From JAYWGN01 sp043778255 (lineage in GTDB: Bacteria; Bacteroidota; Bacteroidia; Chitinophagales; Chitinophagaceae), in NCBI GenBank assembly GCA_043778255.1, contig JAYWGN010000039.1:1-6335 (forward strand): DNA of 6,335 bases, written 5' to 3'. A program made the position numbers and the translations under genes. Of this stretch, positions 1 to 6,244 are shown piece by piece; within the stretch, counting starts at the first letter, position 1, and each line of letters begins with the position of its first letter. The notes under the pieces were generated by a model. It searched no databases. It saw only the letters and a program-made list of their open reading frames with translations, and was not told the origin of the DNA.

Positions 1-2031
1 AATACTGATGGCAGCACAGCTAATACATCATCAATACTTGATATTAAAAGTACGACAAAGGGAATATTAGTACCCCGATTATCTAAATTAGAAAAAAATA
101 CTATTGCTACACCTGCTATGGGTTTATTAATATTTCAAAATGCACCCGATAGTATTGGCTTTCATTATTACGATGGAGCAAAATGGATTTGGATATTAGG
201 TAATAACAATATTGATACATTAGCCTGGAAAACCAATGGTAATGCAAATGGTACAACAAAATTTATTGGCACAACCGATAACCAACCTTTGCGTTTTAGA
301 ATAAATAGCATATGGGCAGGGCAAATAGATAATATAAGAAGAAATGTATCGTTAGGTCTAAATTCAGGTTCTACAGCTGGTATTGCAAATATAAGCATTG
401 GTAACGCATCATTAAAAACTGTAAATATTGGCTTATACAATATTGCAATTGGTGATAGTGCCTTGCCTTCTAATTTTATAGGGTCTAAAAATATTGGGAT
501 AGGCTCTAACTCATTGTATAAAATAAATAATGCTAATAGCGTTATTGGTATTGGAACAGCAGCCTTAGGTAATAATATAGTGCCAAGTGGTGCAGTTGCA
601 GTGGGTGATAGTGCTGGCTATAATACTTTTGGTAGTGAAGGTGTATATATTGGATTTAGGGCGGCGAAAAGTTTTACAAACTCTGATGGTTTCAGGGCTG
701 TGGTAATAGGCCCTTATGCTGGTGATAGTAGCGTAGCAAATTGGAGTACTGTTATAGGCAACTTAGCAGGCAGAGTAAATAAAACCACGGGAAATACTTT
801 TGTAGGTTCATCTGCTGGCGAAAAAACAACTACAGGAAATGTAACTGCTATTGGTGATAATACGGCTTTAAACAATACAACCGGATACCTAACCGCCATT
901 GGAACAAAGGCATTACACTTCAATACTACTGGTACAAATAATACTGCCTTGGGTTATCTTACATCATTTTCTAACACTACTGGTTCAAGGAATACTGCTG
1001 TTGGCGATTTTACATCATTTTCTAATACTACTGGTTCAAGTAATACTGCAATAGGCGCATTTGCACTTTATCAAAATACTAATGGCGGCAGCAATACAGG
1101 AGTTGGTACTAATACACTTCTAAATAATACTACAGGAAATAATAATACTGCAGTAGGAACGGGTGCATTACAAGCACACATAAACGGTTACGATAATTCT
1201 GCTTATGGGCACAATTCATTGGCGCAAGATACTTCAGGACATTTTAATACAGCATCGGGTTACGCATCACTCCAAAGTAATTTATCAGGAATTTCAAATA
1301 GTGCATATGGCTTTGGTACTTTATTTGCAAATACTACAGGTAATTACAATACGGCTATTGGTAGTTATGCAGATGTGGGTACTAATAACCTATTCAACGC
1401 TACAGCAATAGGTGCTTTTGCCCAAGTTGATACAAGTAATGCTATAGTACTGGGAAGCATAAATGGGATAAACGGTGCAACTGCAAGTACCAATGTTGGT
1501 ATTGGTACTACAGCACCACATGCTCAGTTACAATTAGGCAATAATCTTAGTAACCGAAAATTAGTGCTGTATGAAGGTGCTAATAATAATAATGAATTTT
1601 TAGGATTTGGTATTAATGCAAATGTATTACGTTACCAAGTTAGTACACCAGCAAATGCACATGTTTTTTACACAGGCACAAGTGCAACCACATCTACCGA
1701 ACTTATGCGTATTGGGGGAAATGGCAATGTAGGTATTGGCACACCATCTCCTTCGGTTTCGTTAGATGTTGAAGGTGGCATTAGAACCAAATATAGTGGC
1801 TCTGTAATTATAACCCCTGCAAGCACTGGTTTGCAAACTATAAACCTAACCATTAGTGCTTTACCAACTGGTTGGGATTTAACAAATACCGTTGTATTAG
1901 TTTCTATTGCTGATGGTAATTATGGAATTATAGAGCAAATTAAATTAACCTCATCAACCAATATTCAAATATTAGAAAATGTAATTTCTGCAGGAATTAC
2001 AAGGTATAATTATATAGTTTTTAAAATGTAA
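1..2031 (+). CDS. Fibre/adhesin-like protein with YadA-head-like repeats (5' end outside window)
   Basis: The frame is open from base 1, so the ATG at 118 is internal and 676 residues are visible. Residues 13-21 read LDIKSTTKG, followed by PR and GLLIF...FHYYDGAKW; this opening is common in Bacteroidota fibre-like proteins, normally just after a signal peptide. Residues about 118-480 are glycine/asparagine/threonine-rich repeats of the type NTAIGxxxLxxNTTGxx, like the head repeats of YadA-type trimeric adhesins, which form stacked beta-rolls. Two NVGIGT modules follow (N498 and N576), the second continuing PSPSVSLDVEGGI. A final segment (about 598-676) looks beta-rich and ends in TRYNYIVFKM. 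I see no S74 autocleaving chaperone domain, no YadA membrane anchor and no clear type IX secretion tail. A role as an extracellular or surface fibre is inferred; a phage-tail-like fibre is an alternative. The next gene begins 12 bp downstream. Confidence 0.85.
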   Translation, partial: NTDGSTANTSSILDIKSTTKGILVPRLSKLEKNTIATPAMGLLIFQNAPDSIGFHYYDGAKWIWILGNNNIDTLAWKTNGNANGTTKFIGTTDNQPLRFRINSIWAGQIDNIRRNVSLGLNSGSTAGIANISIGNASLKTVNIGLYNIAIGDSALPSNFIGSKNIGIGSNSLYKINNANSVIGIGTAALGNNIVPSGAVAVGDSAGYNTFGSEGVYIGFRAAKSFTNSDGFRAVVIGPYAGDSSVANWSTVIGNLAGRVNKTTGNTFVGSSAGEKTTTGNVTAIGDNTALNNTTGYLTAIGTKALHFNTTGTNNTALGYLTSFSNTTGSRNTAVGDFTSFSNTTGSSNTAIGAFALYQNTNGGSNTGVGTNTLLNNTTGNNNTAVGTGALQAHINGYDNSAYGHNSLAQDTSGHFNTASGYASLQSNLSGISNSAYGFGTLFANTTGNYNTAIGSYADVGTNNLFNATAIGAFAQVDTSNAIVLGSINGINGATASTNVGIGTTAPHAQLQLGNNLSNRKLVLYEGANNNNEFLGFGINANVLRYQVSTPANAHVFYTGTSATTSTELMRIGGNGNVGIGTPSPSVSLDVEGGIRTKYSGSVIITPASTGLQTINLTISALPTGWDLTNTVVLVSIADGNYGIIEQIKLTSSTNIQILENVISAGITRYNYIVFKM
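793..1398 (+). repeat. Tandem ~51-bp coding repeats (17-residue head repeats)
   Basis: The most regular part of the fibre gene. In-phase 51-bp units begin at 940, 991, 1042, 1093, 1144, 1195, 1246 and 1297, with a partial unit at 1348. Three slightly irregular 16-17-residue units precede them from 793. The protein consensus is N-[TS]-A-[IVLY]-G-x3-[LF]-x2-N-T-T-G-x2. Most units are well diverged in DNA, but those at 940 and 991 match at 43 of 51 bases, and at 28 of 30 over their second parts. This indicates a relatively recent unit duplication or gene conversion. Looser versions of the same G-x-G pattern extend upstream to about 350. Confidence 0.85.
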
Positions 2032-2043
2032 AAAAAATAAAAA

Positions 2044-2460
2044 ATGAAATCAAAAATTAACTTAATTGTTCTGCTGTTTTGCCTATCAATTTCGGCAAGT
2101 AGTATAGCACAATCAACCGCAAAACCAATAGCAACGAAAATGCTAGATAACAATTTTTTAAAAAAACTATCGAGCCAAGCTACAGCTTTAAAATCGGTTG
2201 ATTTTAAAAATTTTTCGGCAAACGAAAAATCTTTTGTGCAATTGATACAAACAGCCATTAGTGCTACAAAATGGGGAAAAGCAGCATACATAACTTTTAA
2301 AAGAAAGGCTACATCCATTATAAAGGCAGCTGGTATAACGGGTGAGCCAGATGATGGTGGCGAAGTATTTGGTGAACCCGACGACGGTGGGGAAGTGTTT
2401 GTAAGCAATAAAGCTTTGATAAAGTATTTAATTACAATACAAACAAAATATAAATTATAA
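2044..2460 (+). CDS. Small secreted protein with a duplicated acidic decapeptide; function unknown
   Basis: A 138-residue protein. Residues 1-22 form a classical signal peptide (K-rich start, hydrophobic core LIVLLFCLSIS) with a likely cut at SIA|Q23, which leaves an N-terminal glutamine as is typical of Bacteroidota. The mature part is mostly lysine-rich and probably helical. Residues 100-119 are two exact copies of the acidic decapeptide GEPDDGGEVF, followed by a short basic tail. No catalytic motif or known family is recognised. It lies 12 bp after the fibre gene's stop, with the A-rich leader aaaaaaataaaa before the ATG and no Shine-Dalgarno sequence, so co-transcription with the fibre gene is likely. 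A 132-codon open frame lies antisense at 2010-2408; it is judged a shadow because the signal peptide and codon constraint belong to this strand. Confidence 0.78.
   Translation: MKSKINLIVLLFCLSISASSIAQSTAKPIATKMLDNNFLKKLSSQATALKSVDFKNFSANEKSFVQLIQTAISATKWGKAAYITFKRKATSIIKAAGITGEPDDGGEVFGEPDDGGEVFVSNKALIKYLITIQTKYKL
2341..2400 (+). repeat. Tandem 30-bp repeat encoding GEPDDGGEVF twice
   Basis: Two adjacent 30-base units (2341-2370 and 2371-2400) encode the same ten residues. Their DNA differs at six bases, all at third codon positions: gag/gaa, cca/ccc, gat/gac, gat/gac, ggc/ggg and gta/gtg. The second copy ends five of those six codons in C or G, unusual for this AT-rich sequence. Protein identity with silent DNA divergence suggests the peptide itself is maintained. 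Confidence 0.9.
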
Positions 2461-2515
2461 AAGTAATTATAGGGTAAGGAATTAAATGCAATAATATACT
2501 TTCTATTAATGATTG

Positions 2516-2569
2516 AATCTACAATTTTCTGGTGCTACTCGGTTTAATTATATCATTTTCAAATTATAA
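2516..2569 (+). pseudogene. Remnant of a second fibre-protein C-terminus
   Basis: Read in the frame ending at the TAA at 2567-2569, this stretch gives NLQFSGATRFNYIIFKL. The fibre gene just upstream ends NVISAGITRYNYIVFKM, also followed by TAA. Aligned without gaps, 9 of 17 residues are identical and several others are conservative (V/L, Y/F, V/I, M/L). At the DNA level about 34 of 54 bases match, with many differences at wobble positions. A stop at 2510-2512 and further stops upstream show the frame is dead. A weaker match to the fibre's preceding GNYG segment may begin near 2462 in the same frame. It is best read as the decayed tail of a paralogue or of a displaced 3' end. Chance similarity cannot be fully excluded over so short a stretch. 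Confidence 0.6.
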
Positions 2570-2571
2570 AA

Positions 2572-3015
2572 ATGATTTATAAAAATATTTTTTTACTGCT
2601 TTTTTTTAATGGATTATTTTATTTTGACCTAAGCCAAAATGTAATTTATGAAACAGAAAAAGTACCGCAAAATGCATTTAATGGAATGTATATATACCAC
2701 GATGGTAATGGAAATAAATATACTTTACTAAGAAACGTTTTGGAATATTATCCTATAAAAGCAACCGAAAGTAGTAGTGGCAGCTATAATGGTGGCAAGG
2801 CTTTTAAAAAAACTTTAAATGCTATAAAGCATAAAAAGCTACTTGATTTATTTAAAAAATTATTGACCGATAAAAATGGACATACTACAAAAAATATAAA
2901 ACCCAACTGTAGTATAAAATTAGAGGAAGAAGAAAGCAACCAAACCATTATGATAAAAGCAACTAATAAAACTAATATAGAAGTACTAACATTTTTAAAA
3001 AACATAAACAAATAA
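2572..3015 (+). CDS. Small secreted protein of unknown function
   Basis: A 147-residue protein with an aromatic-rich signal peptide (residues 1-21, core IFLLLFFNGLFYF). The likely cleavage is before Q22, although aspartate at -3 makes the site imperfect. The mature protein has a beta-type first half with the segment YIYHDGNGNKYTLL and then LEYYPI...ESSSGSYNGG, a motif I associate with small exported Bacteroidota proteins of unknown role. A lysine-rich, probably helical second half ends in NIEVLTFLKNINK. There are no catalytic residues to point to and only one cysteine (in the segment KPNCSIKL). It starts two bases after the fibre-remnant stop and ends one base before the next gene's ATG, so it is probably translationally coupled to that lipoprotein gene. 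Confidence 0.75.
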   Translation: MIYKNIFLLLFFNGLFYFDLSQNVIYETEKVPQNAFNGMYIYHDGNGNKYTLLRNVLEYYPIKATESSSGSYNGGKAFKKTLNAIKHKKLLDLFKKLLTDKNGHTTKNIKPNCSIKLEEEESNQTIMIKATNKTNIEVLTFLKNINK

Positions 3016-3016
3016 A

Positions 3017-3304
3017 ATGAAAAAAACATTTGTAGCAGCGATTGCAATAGTAGTTACAAGCTGCAACAGTACTCCCACAGCAAAGTGGGATGCAGCAACT
3101 GCCTCTAAAACCTGTTATGATGCTGCAACTAAAGGGAAGTACAATTTAGACGATGCTCAAATAACAAGGCTAAAAGGGATTTGCAATTGTGTTGGTGAAA
3201 AAATGGTAGCCACATTTAAAACAGAAAAAGAAGCTAATGATAAAATGCTAGATGCAGCCGCAATTGCAAATGAGTGTAAAGATGCGTATGGTAAAAAAAA
3301 ATAA
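3017..3304 (+). CDS. Small four-cysteine lipoprotein, paralogue of the next gene
   Basis: A 95-residue predicted lipoprotein. The signal MKKTFVAAIAIVVTSC has the lipobox V13-T14-S15-C16, so C16 should be lipidated. The mature part has W24, C33, the pair C56-x-C58 and C87, giving W-x8-C-x22-C-x-C-x28-C. Four cysteines beyond the lipid anchor could form two disulphides in the periplasm or at the surface. The gene immediately downstream (3334) has the same pattern, so the two are diverged duplicates. Residues after the CxC pair (K62, K68-T69, K71, A73) are also shared. The ATG overlaps the taaaatg at the end of the preceding gene. Function is unknown; binding of a metal or redox partner through the CxC pair is possible but unsupported. 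Confidence 0.8.
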   Translation: MKKTFVAAIAIVVTSCNSTPTAKWDAATASKTCYDAATKGKYNLDDAQITRLKGICNCVGEKMVATFKTEKEANDKMLDAAAIANECKDAYGKKK

Positions 3305-3333
3305 AAATTATTTACAATAAAATAAATAATAAA

Positions 3334-3609
3334 ATGAAACAAATAACCATAATAATTTTTTTACTTTTTCTTTTAAGTTGTAAAGCTACTACTTGGAATA
3401 AAGAAGCTGCAAAAAAATGGTGTATGCAAGACTCTAAAAAATATATTGATGATGGCACGGCTACAAAAGAATTTACAGAAAAGTTTTGTGATTGCTATGC
3501 CGATAAAACAGCCACAAAATATAAAACGGTAAAAGATGCCGATAAAGATAAATACACCCAAATGCTTATTGGCAAAGATTGTGTAGTAGAATTAAACAAA
3601 ACAAAATAG
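3334..3609 (+). CDS. Small four-cysteine lipoprotein, paralogue of the previous gene
   Basis: A 91-residue predicted lipoprotein with a very hydrophobic signal ending in the lipobox L13-L14-S15-C16. Its mature pattern is W21-x8-C30-x21-C52-x-C54-x28-C83, nearly the same spacing as the neighbour at 3017; the W-to-C and CxC-to-C distances are identical. After CxC both have K-x5-K-T-x-K-x-A (here K58, K64-T65, K67, A69). Overall identity outside these positions is low, so the duplication is old or fast-evolving. It lies 29 bp downstream of its paralogue, after an A/T-only leader ending aataataaa before ATG. No known family is recognised. Confidence 0.8.
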   Translation: MKQITIIIFLLFLLSCKATTWNKEAAKKWCMQDSKKYIDDGTATKEFTEKFCDCYADKTATKYKTVKDADKDKYTQMLIGKDCVVELNKTK

Positions 3610-3629
3610 AAAATAAACTAAATAAAATT

Positions 3630-4046
3630 ATGCAACTAAAATTTATAAAAAGTATAACAACCCTAGCTATAGCAATAACCTTATACAGTTGTACTGGTAG
3701 CACTACTACTAATACAGCAGGAGGTTCGGCTCTAAATAATAATTTATTTACCATAGCAAAAGAAATTAATAAAAAATGCCCAATGGCAACCGACCCCGAT
3801 ACTAGGCTAGATAGTGCAGTAGCATTTAATGAATACATGATAACCTACCACTACACTTTACATACTGTAAATAGTAAAGAGGTGGACTTACAAAAATTTA
3901 AAACTAGTATGGAAACTACAATGAATGAAAAATACAAAACCGACCCACAACTAGCCATATATAGAGATAATAAAATTGCCATAGCCTATAATTATAAAGA
4001 TAAAACAGGGCAGTACTTATGCTATTTTATATGTGGTAATAAGTAA
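3630..4046 (+). CDS. Small lipoprotein with an N-x2-CP / DTRLD motif; function unknown
   Basis: A 138-residue product from the ATG at 3630. A longer frame begins at 3579, but it would overlap the previous gene and bury the signal sequence. Starting at 3630 puts a normal lipoprotein signal at the N-terminus with lipobox L18-Y19-S20-C21. A serine/threonine/asparagine-rich linker (22-38) follows. The folded part contains N47-x2-C50-P51, D55-x-D57-T58-R59-L60-D61 and Y73-x-Y75-T76-L77, a combination I recall from widespread small exported proteins of unknown function. The C-terminus carries C131 and C135, so disulphide pairing is possible. The gap to the previous gene is 20 bp and to the next 27 bp, consistent with one operon. 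Confidence 0.8.
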   Translation: MQLKFIKSITTLAIAITLYSCTGSTTTNTAGGSALNNNLFTIAKEINKKCPMATDPDTRLDSAVAFNEYMITYHYTLHTVNSKEVDLQKFKTSMETTMNEKYKTDPQLAIYRDNKIAIAYNYKDKTGQYLCYFICGNK

Positions 4047-4073
4047 ATTTTTAAAATAAATAAATTAAACAAA

Positions 4074-4670
4074 ATGAAAAAAACAATTATTCAATTACTA
4101 GCAGTTGTAGTATTAGTATCAGCTTGTAATCAAAAAAAAGATGCAAACAACGCAACTGTAAGTACTACAAAAGGAAGTAAAGTAAACACCCTAACAATTA
4201 ATGAAAGCGATTGGGTAGAAACTGATTTAAGTGCAAAATCTAGCTTTTCGTCAGCAATGTTAAAGCTACCAAAAAATGCTACTATTGCTATTGTAAAAAA
4301 CTTTCCGCAGGTAGTAATAAGTGATGGATATGCACTACAGGTAAGAGATACAGAACCTGGCGGTTTTGATTTTGATAAACGAAATGCTGTAAGCCTAGAA
4401 ACATATAAAGAGGCAAAGTTATTAGTAGATGAAGGGGACAGCTACATATATACAAATACTAAAAAAGATGGTGCTGATGGTAAACAATATAAACCAGAGG
4501 TACACTTTGTAATACACAAAAAAATAAATGAAAATAAATATATAGAAGTAACCGATTTAAAGCCAGAAGGCTCAAGTGTTGAAATAGAATTTACCGAAGA
4601 GCTTGCAAAAAAAGTATATGGCATCATTTCTCCATCAATTAAAATAAAAGAATTATTTCCTGCTCAATAA
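4074..4670 (+). CDS. Predicted lipoprotein, 198 residues, function unknown
   Basis: The signal peptide ends in the lipobox V15-S16-A17-C18, and C18 is the only cysteine. The next residues, NQKKD, are charged; this loosely recalls the lysine/acidic surface-export signal of some Bacteroidota lipoproteins but does not clearly meet it. A low-complexity N/T/S/K linker reaches about residue 38. The rest is a mixed alpha/beta domain with the segments WVETDLS (47-53), MLKLPKNATIAIV (62-74), VVISDGYALQVRD (80-92) and a helical YKEAKLLVDEGDSY region. LP..A followed by an 'I-S-x-G' strand is seen in other Bacteroidota lipoproteins of unknown role, but I cannot name the family. Only 10 bp separate it from the next gene. 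Confidence 0.78.
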   Translation: MKKTIIQLLAVVVLVSACNQKKDANNATVSTTKGSKVNTLTINESDWVETDLSAKSSFSSAMLKLPKNATIAIVKNFPQVVISDGYALQVRDTEPGGFDFDKRNAVSLETYKEAKLLVDEGDSYIYTNTKKDGADGKQYKPEVHFVIHKKINENKYIEVTDLKPEGSSVEIEFTEELAKKVYGIISPSIKIKELFPAQ

Positions 4671-4680
4671 AATAAAAAAT

Positions 4681-6006
4681 ATGAAAAAATATATTATCTC
4701 TTTACTGCTGTTAGTTGCAGTAAATGTAAATACACAAGCCCAATTAGGCGGCTTACTTAAAAAAGCTAAGGATAAAATAACAGAAAAAAAAGTAGAAGAA
4801 AAAAAAGCAGATGTTGTTAGTGAAAAAACAATTGAAGGCAAAACCAATATAGAATCAAAAACAATTGAAACTAATAGTGAACTAGAATTTCAATTTATAG
4901 GTTTAACAAATAGCTATGGCGAATACGGACCTAGAGACGAGACTATAACTTTGAAAAAAATAAAAAGTTGGGACAAACAATTTTATTCTTTAGAGTGTGT
5001 AAGAAAAGTAGGGGAAAAAGGTGTATTTCATTTTGTAAAAGATTACCCCGAATTAGCACCTTATACAAAGGCTGAAAATAAGGATTTAAAAATCACTTTT
5101 TCATCCGAACCATTTAAGGAGGGTAAAGGAGCGGTTAGAAATTTTACCTCTAAAAGTCACATTTATGCAAGGCTAGAAAATACAAAAGGTACGTTAAAAG
5201 ATGCTTTTAAATTTACTGGAAAAGATGATTTATTAACGGTACGTTTTGTTACGTTTAACGATGAAACGGTAGCGTATGAAAATGTAAGTAGCAAAATTTA
5301 TTTAACCGACAAACAAATAAATGAAAAATATATTGATTTCGATATTTTACCAGAAACAAATAAAGCAACATTTAATACACTAACAGAAGATAGTTATTAC
5401 ATGAGTAACATTTATAACTTATTTACCCAAACAAATTTTCCTAAGAGTGGAAATTATAAAATGGGTGTAGAGGTTTATGGAATTACAAAAGATGAATGGG
5501 GTAGTAGCGAAAAAGGAGATATAATACGAACTGGAGGATACTTTGATTTTACTTTTTCGCCTAGCGATGTTGCAACTATTAATACCGAAAGACAAACAAT
5601 TTGGGATAATAGAAAAGATGGAATAGCCAAAGCCCCAAGGCCATTGCCAAGTGAATGGGCTACAAAAAGCTCTTCTCTTTCTATGGGTGTTACACAAGAT
5701 AAATTACTACAAATGCTTTTAGGCAATGAAGCAAAAAATAATAAACTTATTAAATTTTTTGCATCGTCATCAAGCGGCGGATGGGCGGCTGTTTATGACG
5801 AAGGTTCTTCTATACCAAGGTACCGCCATAGTAATCAATACTACACGGTATTTTTTAAAGTTGTAAAACCTGGTAGCCCTAATGATGGCAAATGTTGGTT
5901 TCAAACATTTGGGCTACGGCAGCAATATATGGGTAGTGGCACTTATGGAGCATCTACAATAGATGCTAATGATTGGCATTTTGTAGAGTGTGAAAAGATG
6001 AAATAG
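4681..6006 (+). CDS. Large secreted/periplasmic protein, 441 residues, function unknown
   Basis: Residues 1-20 are a signal peptide with a good signal peptidase I site TQA|Q21, again leaving N-terminal glutamine. Residues 22-60 (LGGLLKKAKDKI and on) are rich in lysine and glutamate and probably form a charged helix or short coiled coil. The central part (about 68-330) alternates strand-like segments, for example FQFIGLTNSYGEYGPRDE and GYFDFTFSP. A C-terminal unit (about 340-441) starts with a helix KLLQMLLGNEAKNNK and continues with SSSSGGWAAVYDE, RYRHSNQYYTVFF, KCWFQTF and GSGTYG. Cysteines are C106, C405 and C437. No transmembrane segment is visible beyond the signal. It is the last gene of the plus-strand run, and no family or catalytic site is recognised. 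Confidence 0.8.
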   Translation: MKKYIISLLLLVAVNVNTQAQLGGLLKKAKDKITEKKVEEKKADVVSEKTIEGKTNIESKTIETNSELEFQFIGLTNSYGEYGPRDETITLKKIKSWDKQFYSLECVRKVGEKGVFHFVKDYPELAPYTKAENKDLKITFSSEPFKEGKGAVRNFTSKSHIYARLENTKGTLKDAFKFTGKDDLLTVRFVTFNDETVAYENVSSKIYLTDKQINEKYIDFDILPETNKATFNTLTEDSYYMSNIYNLFTQTNFPKSGNYKMGVEVYGITKDEWGSSEKGDIIRTGGYFDFTFSPSDVATINTERQTIWDNRKDGIAKAPRPLPSEWATKSSSLSMGVTQDKLLQMLLGNEAKNNKLIKFFASSSSGGWAAVYDEGSSIPRYRHSNQYYTVFFKVVKPGSPNDGKCWFQTFGLRQQYMGSGTYGASTIDANDWHFVECEKMK

Positions 6007-6241
6007 GTAAAATATAAATTATACTAAAATGCTAAAATAATTTCTAATTCTAATTTAGCTAAAGCCCGATCTATGCTGAATTGCGATATTATTGAACTCC
6101 TATTTGCTTAAGCAAATTAGTATAATTTTTATACATAAAACTTTTACCTAAACCAAAAACCATCAATACGATGTGCTACGCCTAGATTCCTGTCTCACGA
6201 GCCGAAACAAAATACACTTCGAAGTAAAATAGCTTAAACCA
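6007..6241. other. Non-coding gap after the plus-strand gene cluster
   Basis: No convincing gene is seen here. The first 150 bases or so are AT-rich with a palindrome and small inverted repeats. Bases about 6160-6225 are noticeably GC-richer. The longest suggestive small frame is a 24-codon minus-strand ATG frame (6163 down to 6089), too short to call. Confidence 0.6.
6100..6134 (+). terminator. Possible terminator: palindrome followed by a T-rich stretch
   Basis: The 16-base perfect palindrome at 6102-6117 can fold as a 6-bp stem ATTTGC/GCAAAT with a TTAA loop. It could be lengthened by CTA/TAG pairing across a one-base bulge. A run of five T (6126-6130) lies nine bases further on, inside a second small inverted repeat (GTATAA/TTATAC, 6120-6134). 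The position about 95 bp after the last plus-strand stop suits an operon terminator, but the stem is weak and the T-run is displaced. Confidence 0.3.
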
Positions 6242-6244
6242 AAA
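6149..6244. repeat. 10-bp direct repeat flanking a GC-richer island
   Basis: The 10-mer taaaccaaaa occurs at 6149-6158 and again at 6235-6244. Between the copies are 76 bases containing atypically GC-rich text (gtgctacgcc, cctgtctcacgagccg) and the 10-base palindrome acttcgaagt (6216-6225). This could be a small dispersed element with a duplicated target, or coincidence in an A-rich setting. Confidence 0.35.

Noticed and set aside
1205..1411. Plus-strand 68-codon frame inside the fibre gene
   Set aside because: It lies in another frame of the regular repeat array. Low-complexity repeat DNA keeps alternative frames open by chance.
118..2031. ATG at 118 as the true start of the fibre gene
   Set aside because: The same frame is open back to base 1 and encodes the family-typical LDIKSTTKG segment upstream, and no signal peptide follows position 118.
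2010..2408. Antisense 132-codon frame rich in SGSP/SPPS
   Set aside because: It mirrors the GEPDDGGEVF repeat and the lysine-rich gene on the plus strand. The base differences between repeat copies are silent on the plus strand, which shows that strand is the coding one.
3307..3330. 8-bp inverted repeat attattta/taaataat between the paired lipoprotein genes
   Set aside because: The stem is entirely A/T, there is no T-run, and the gap is only 29 bp, so it is expected by chance in this composition and is not called a terminator.
3579..3629. Upstream extension (MCSRIKQ...) of the lipoprotein gene at 3630
   Set aside because: It would overlap the preceding gene by 31 bp and place 17 polar residues before the lipoprotein signal. 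ATG 3630 gives a standard signal.
5419..5726. Two overlapping antisense frames within the last large gene
   Set aside because: They lie wholly within a well-supported signal-peptide-bearing gene, have no leader of their own, and resemble no protein.
6089..6163. 24-codon minus-strand frame starting MVFGLGKSF
   Set aside because: Too short, no initiation context and no recognised homologue; it spans the palindrome region and is probably accidental.
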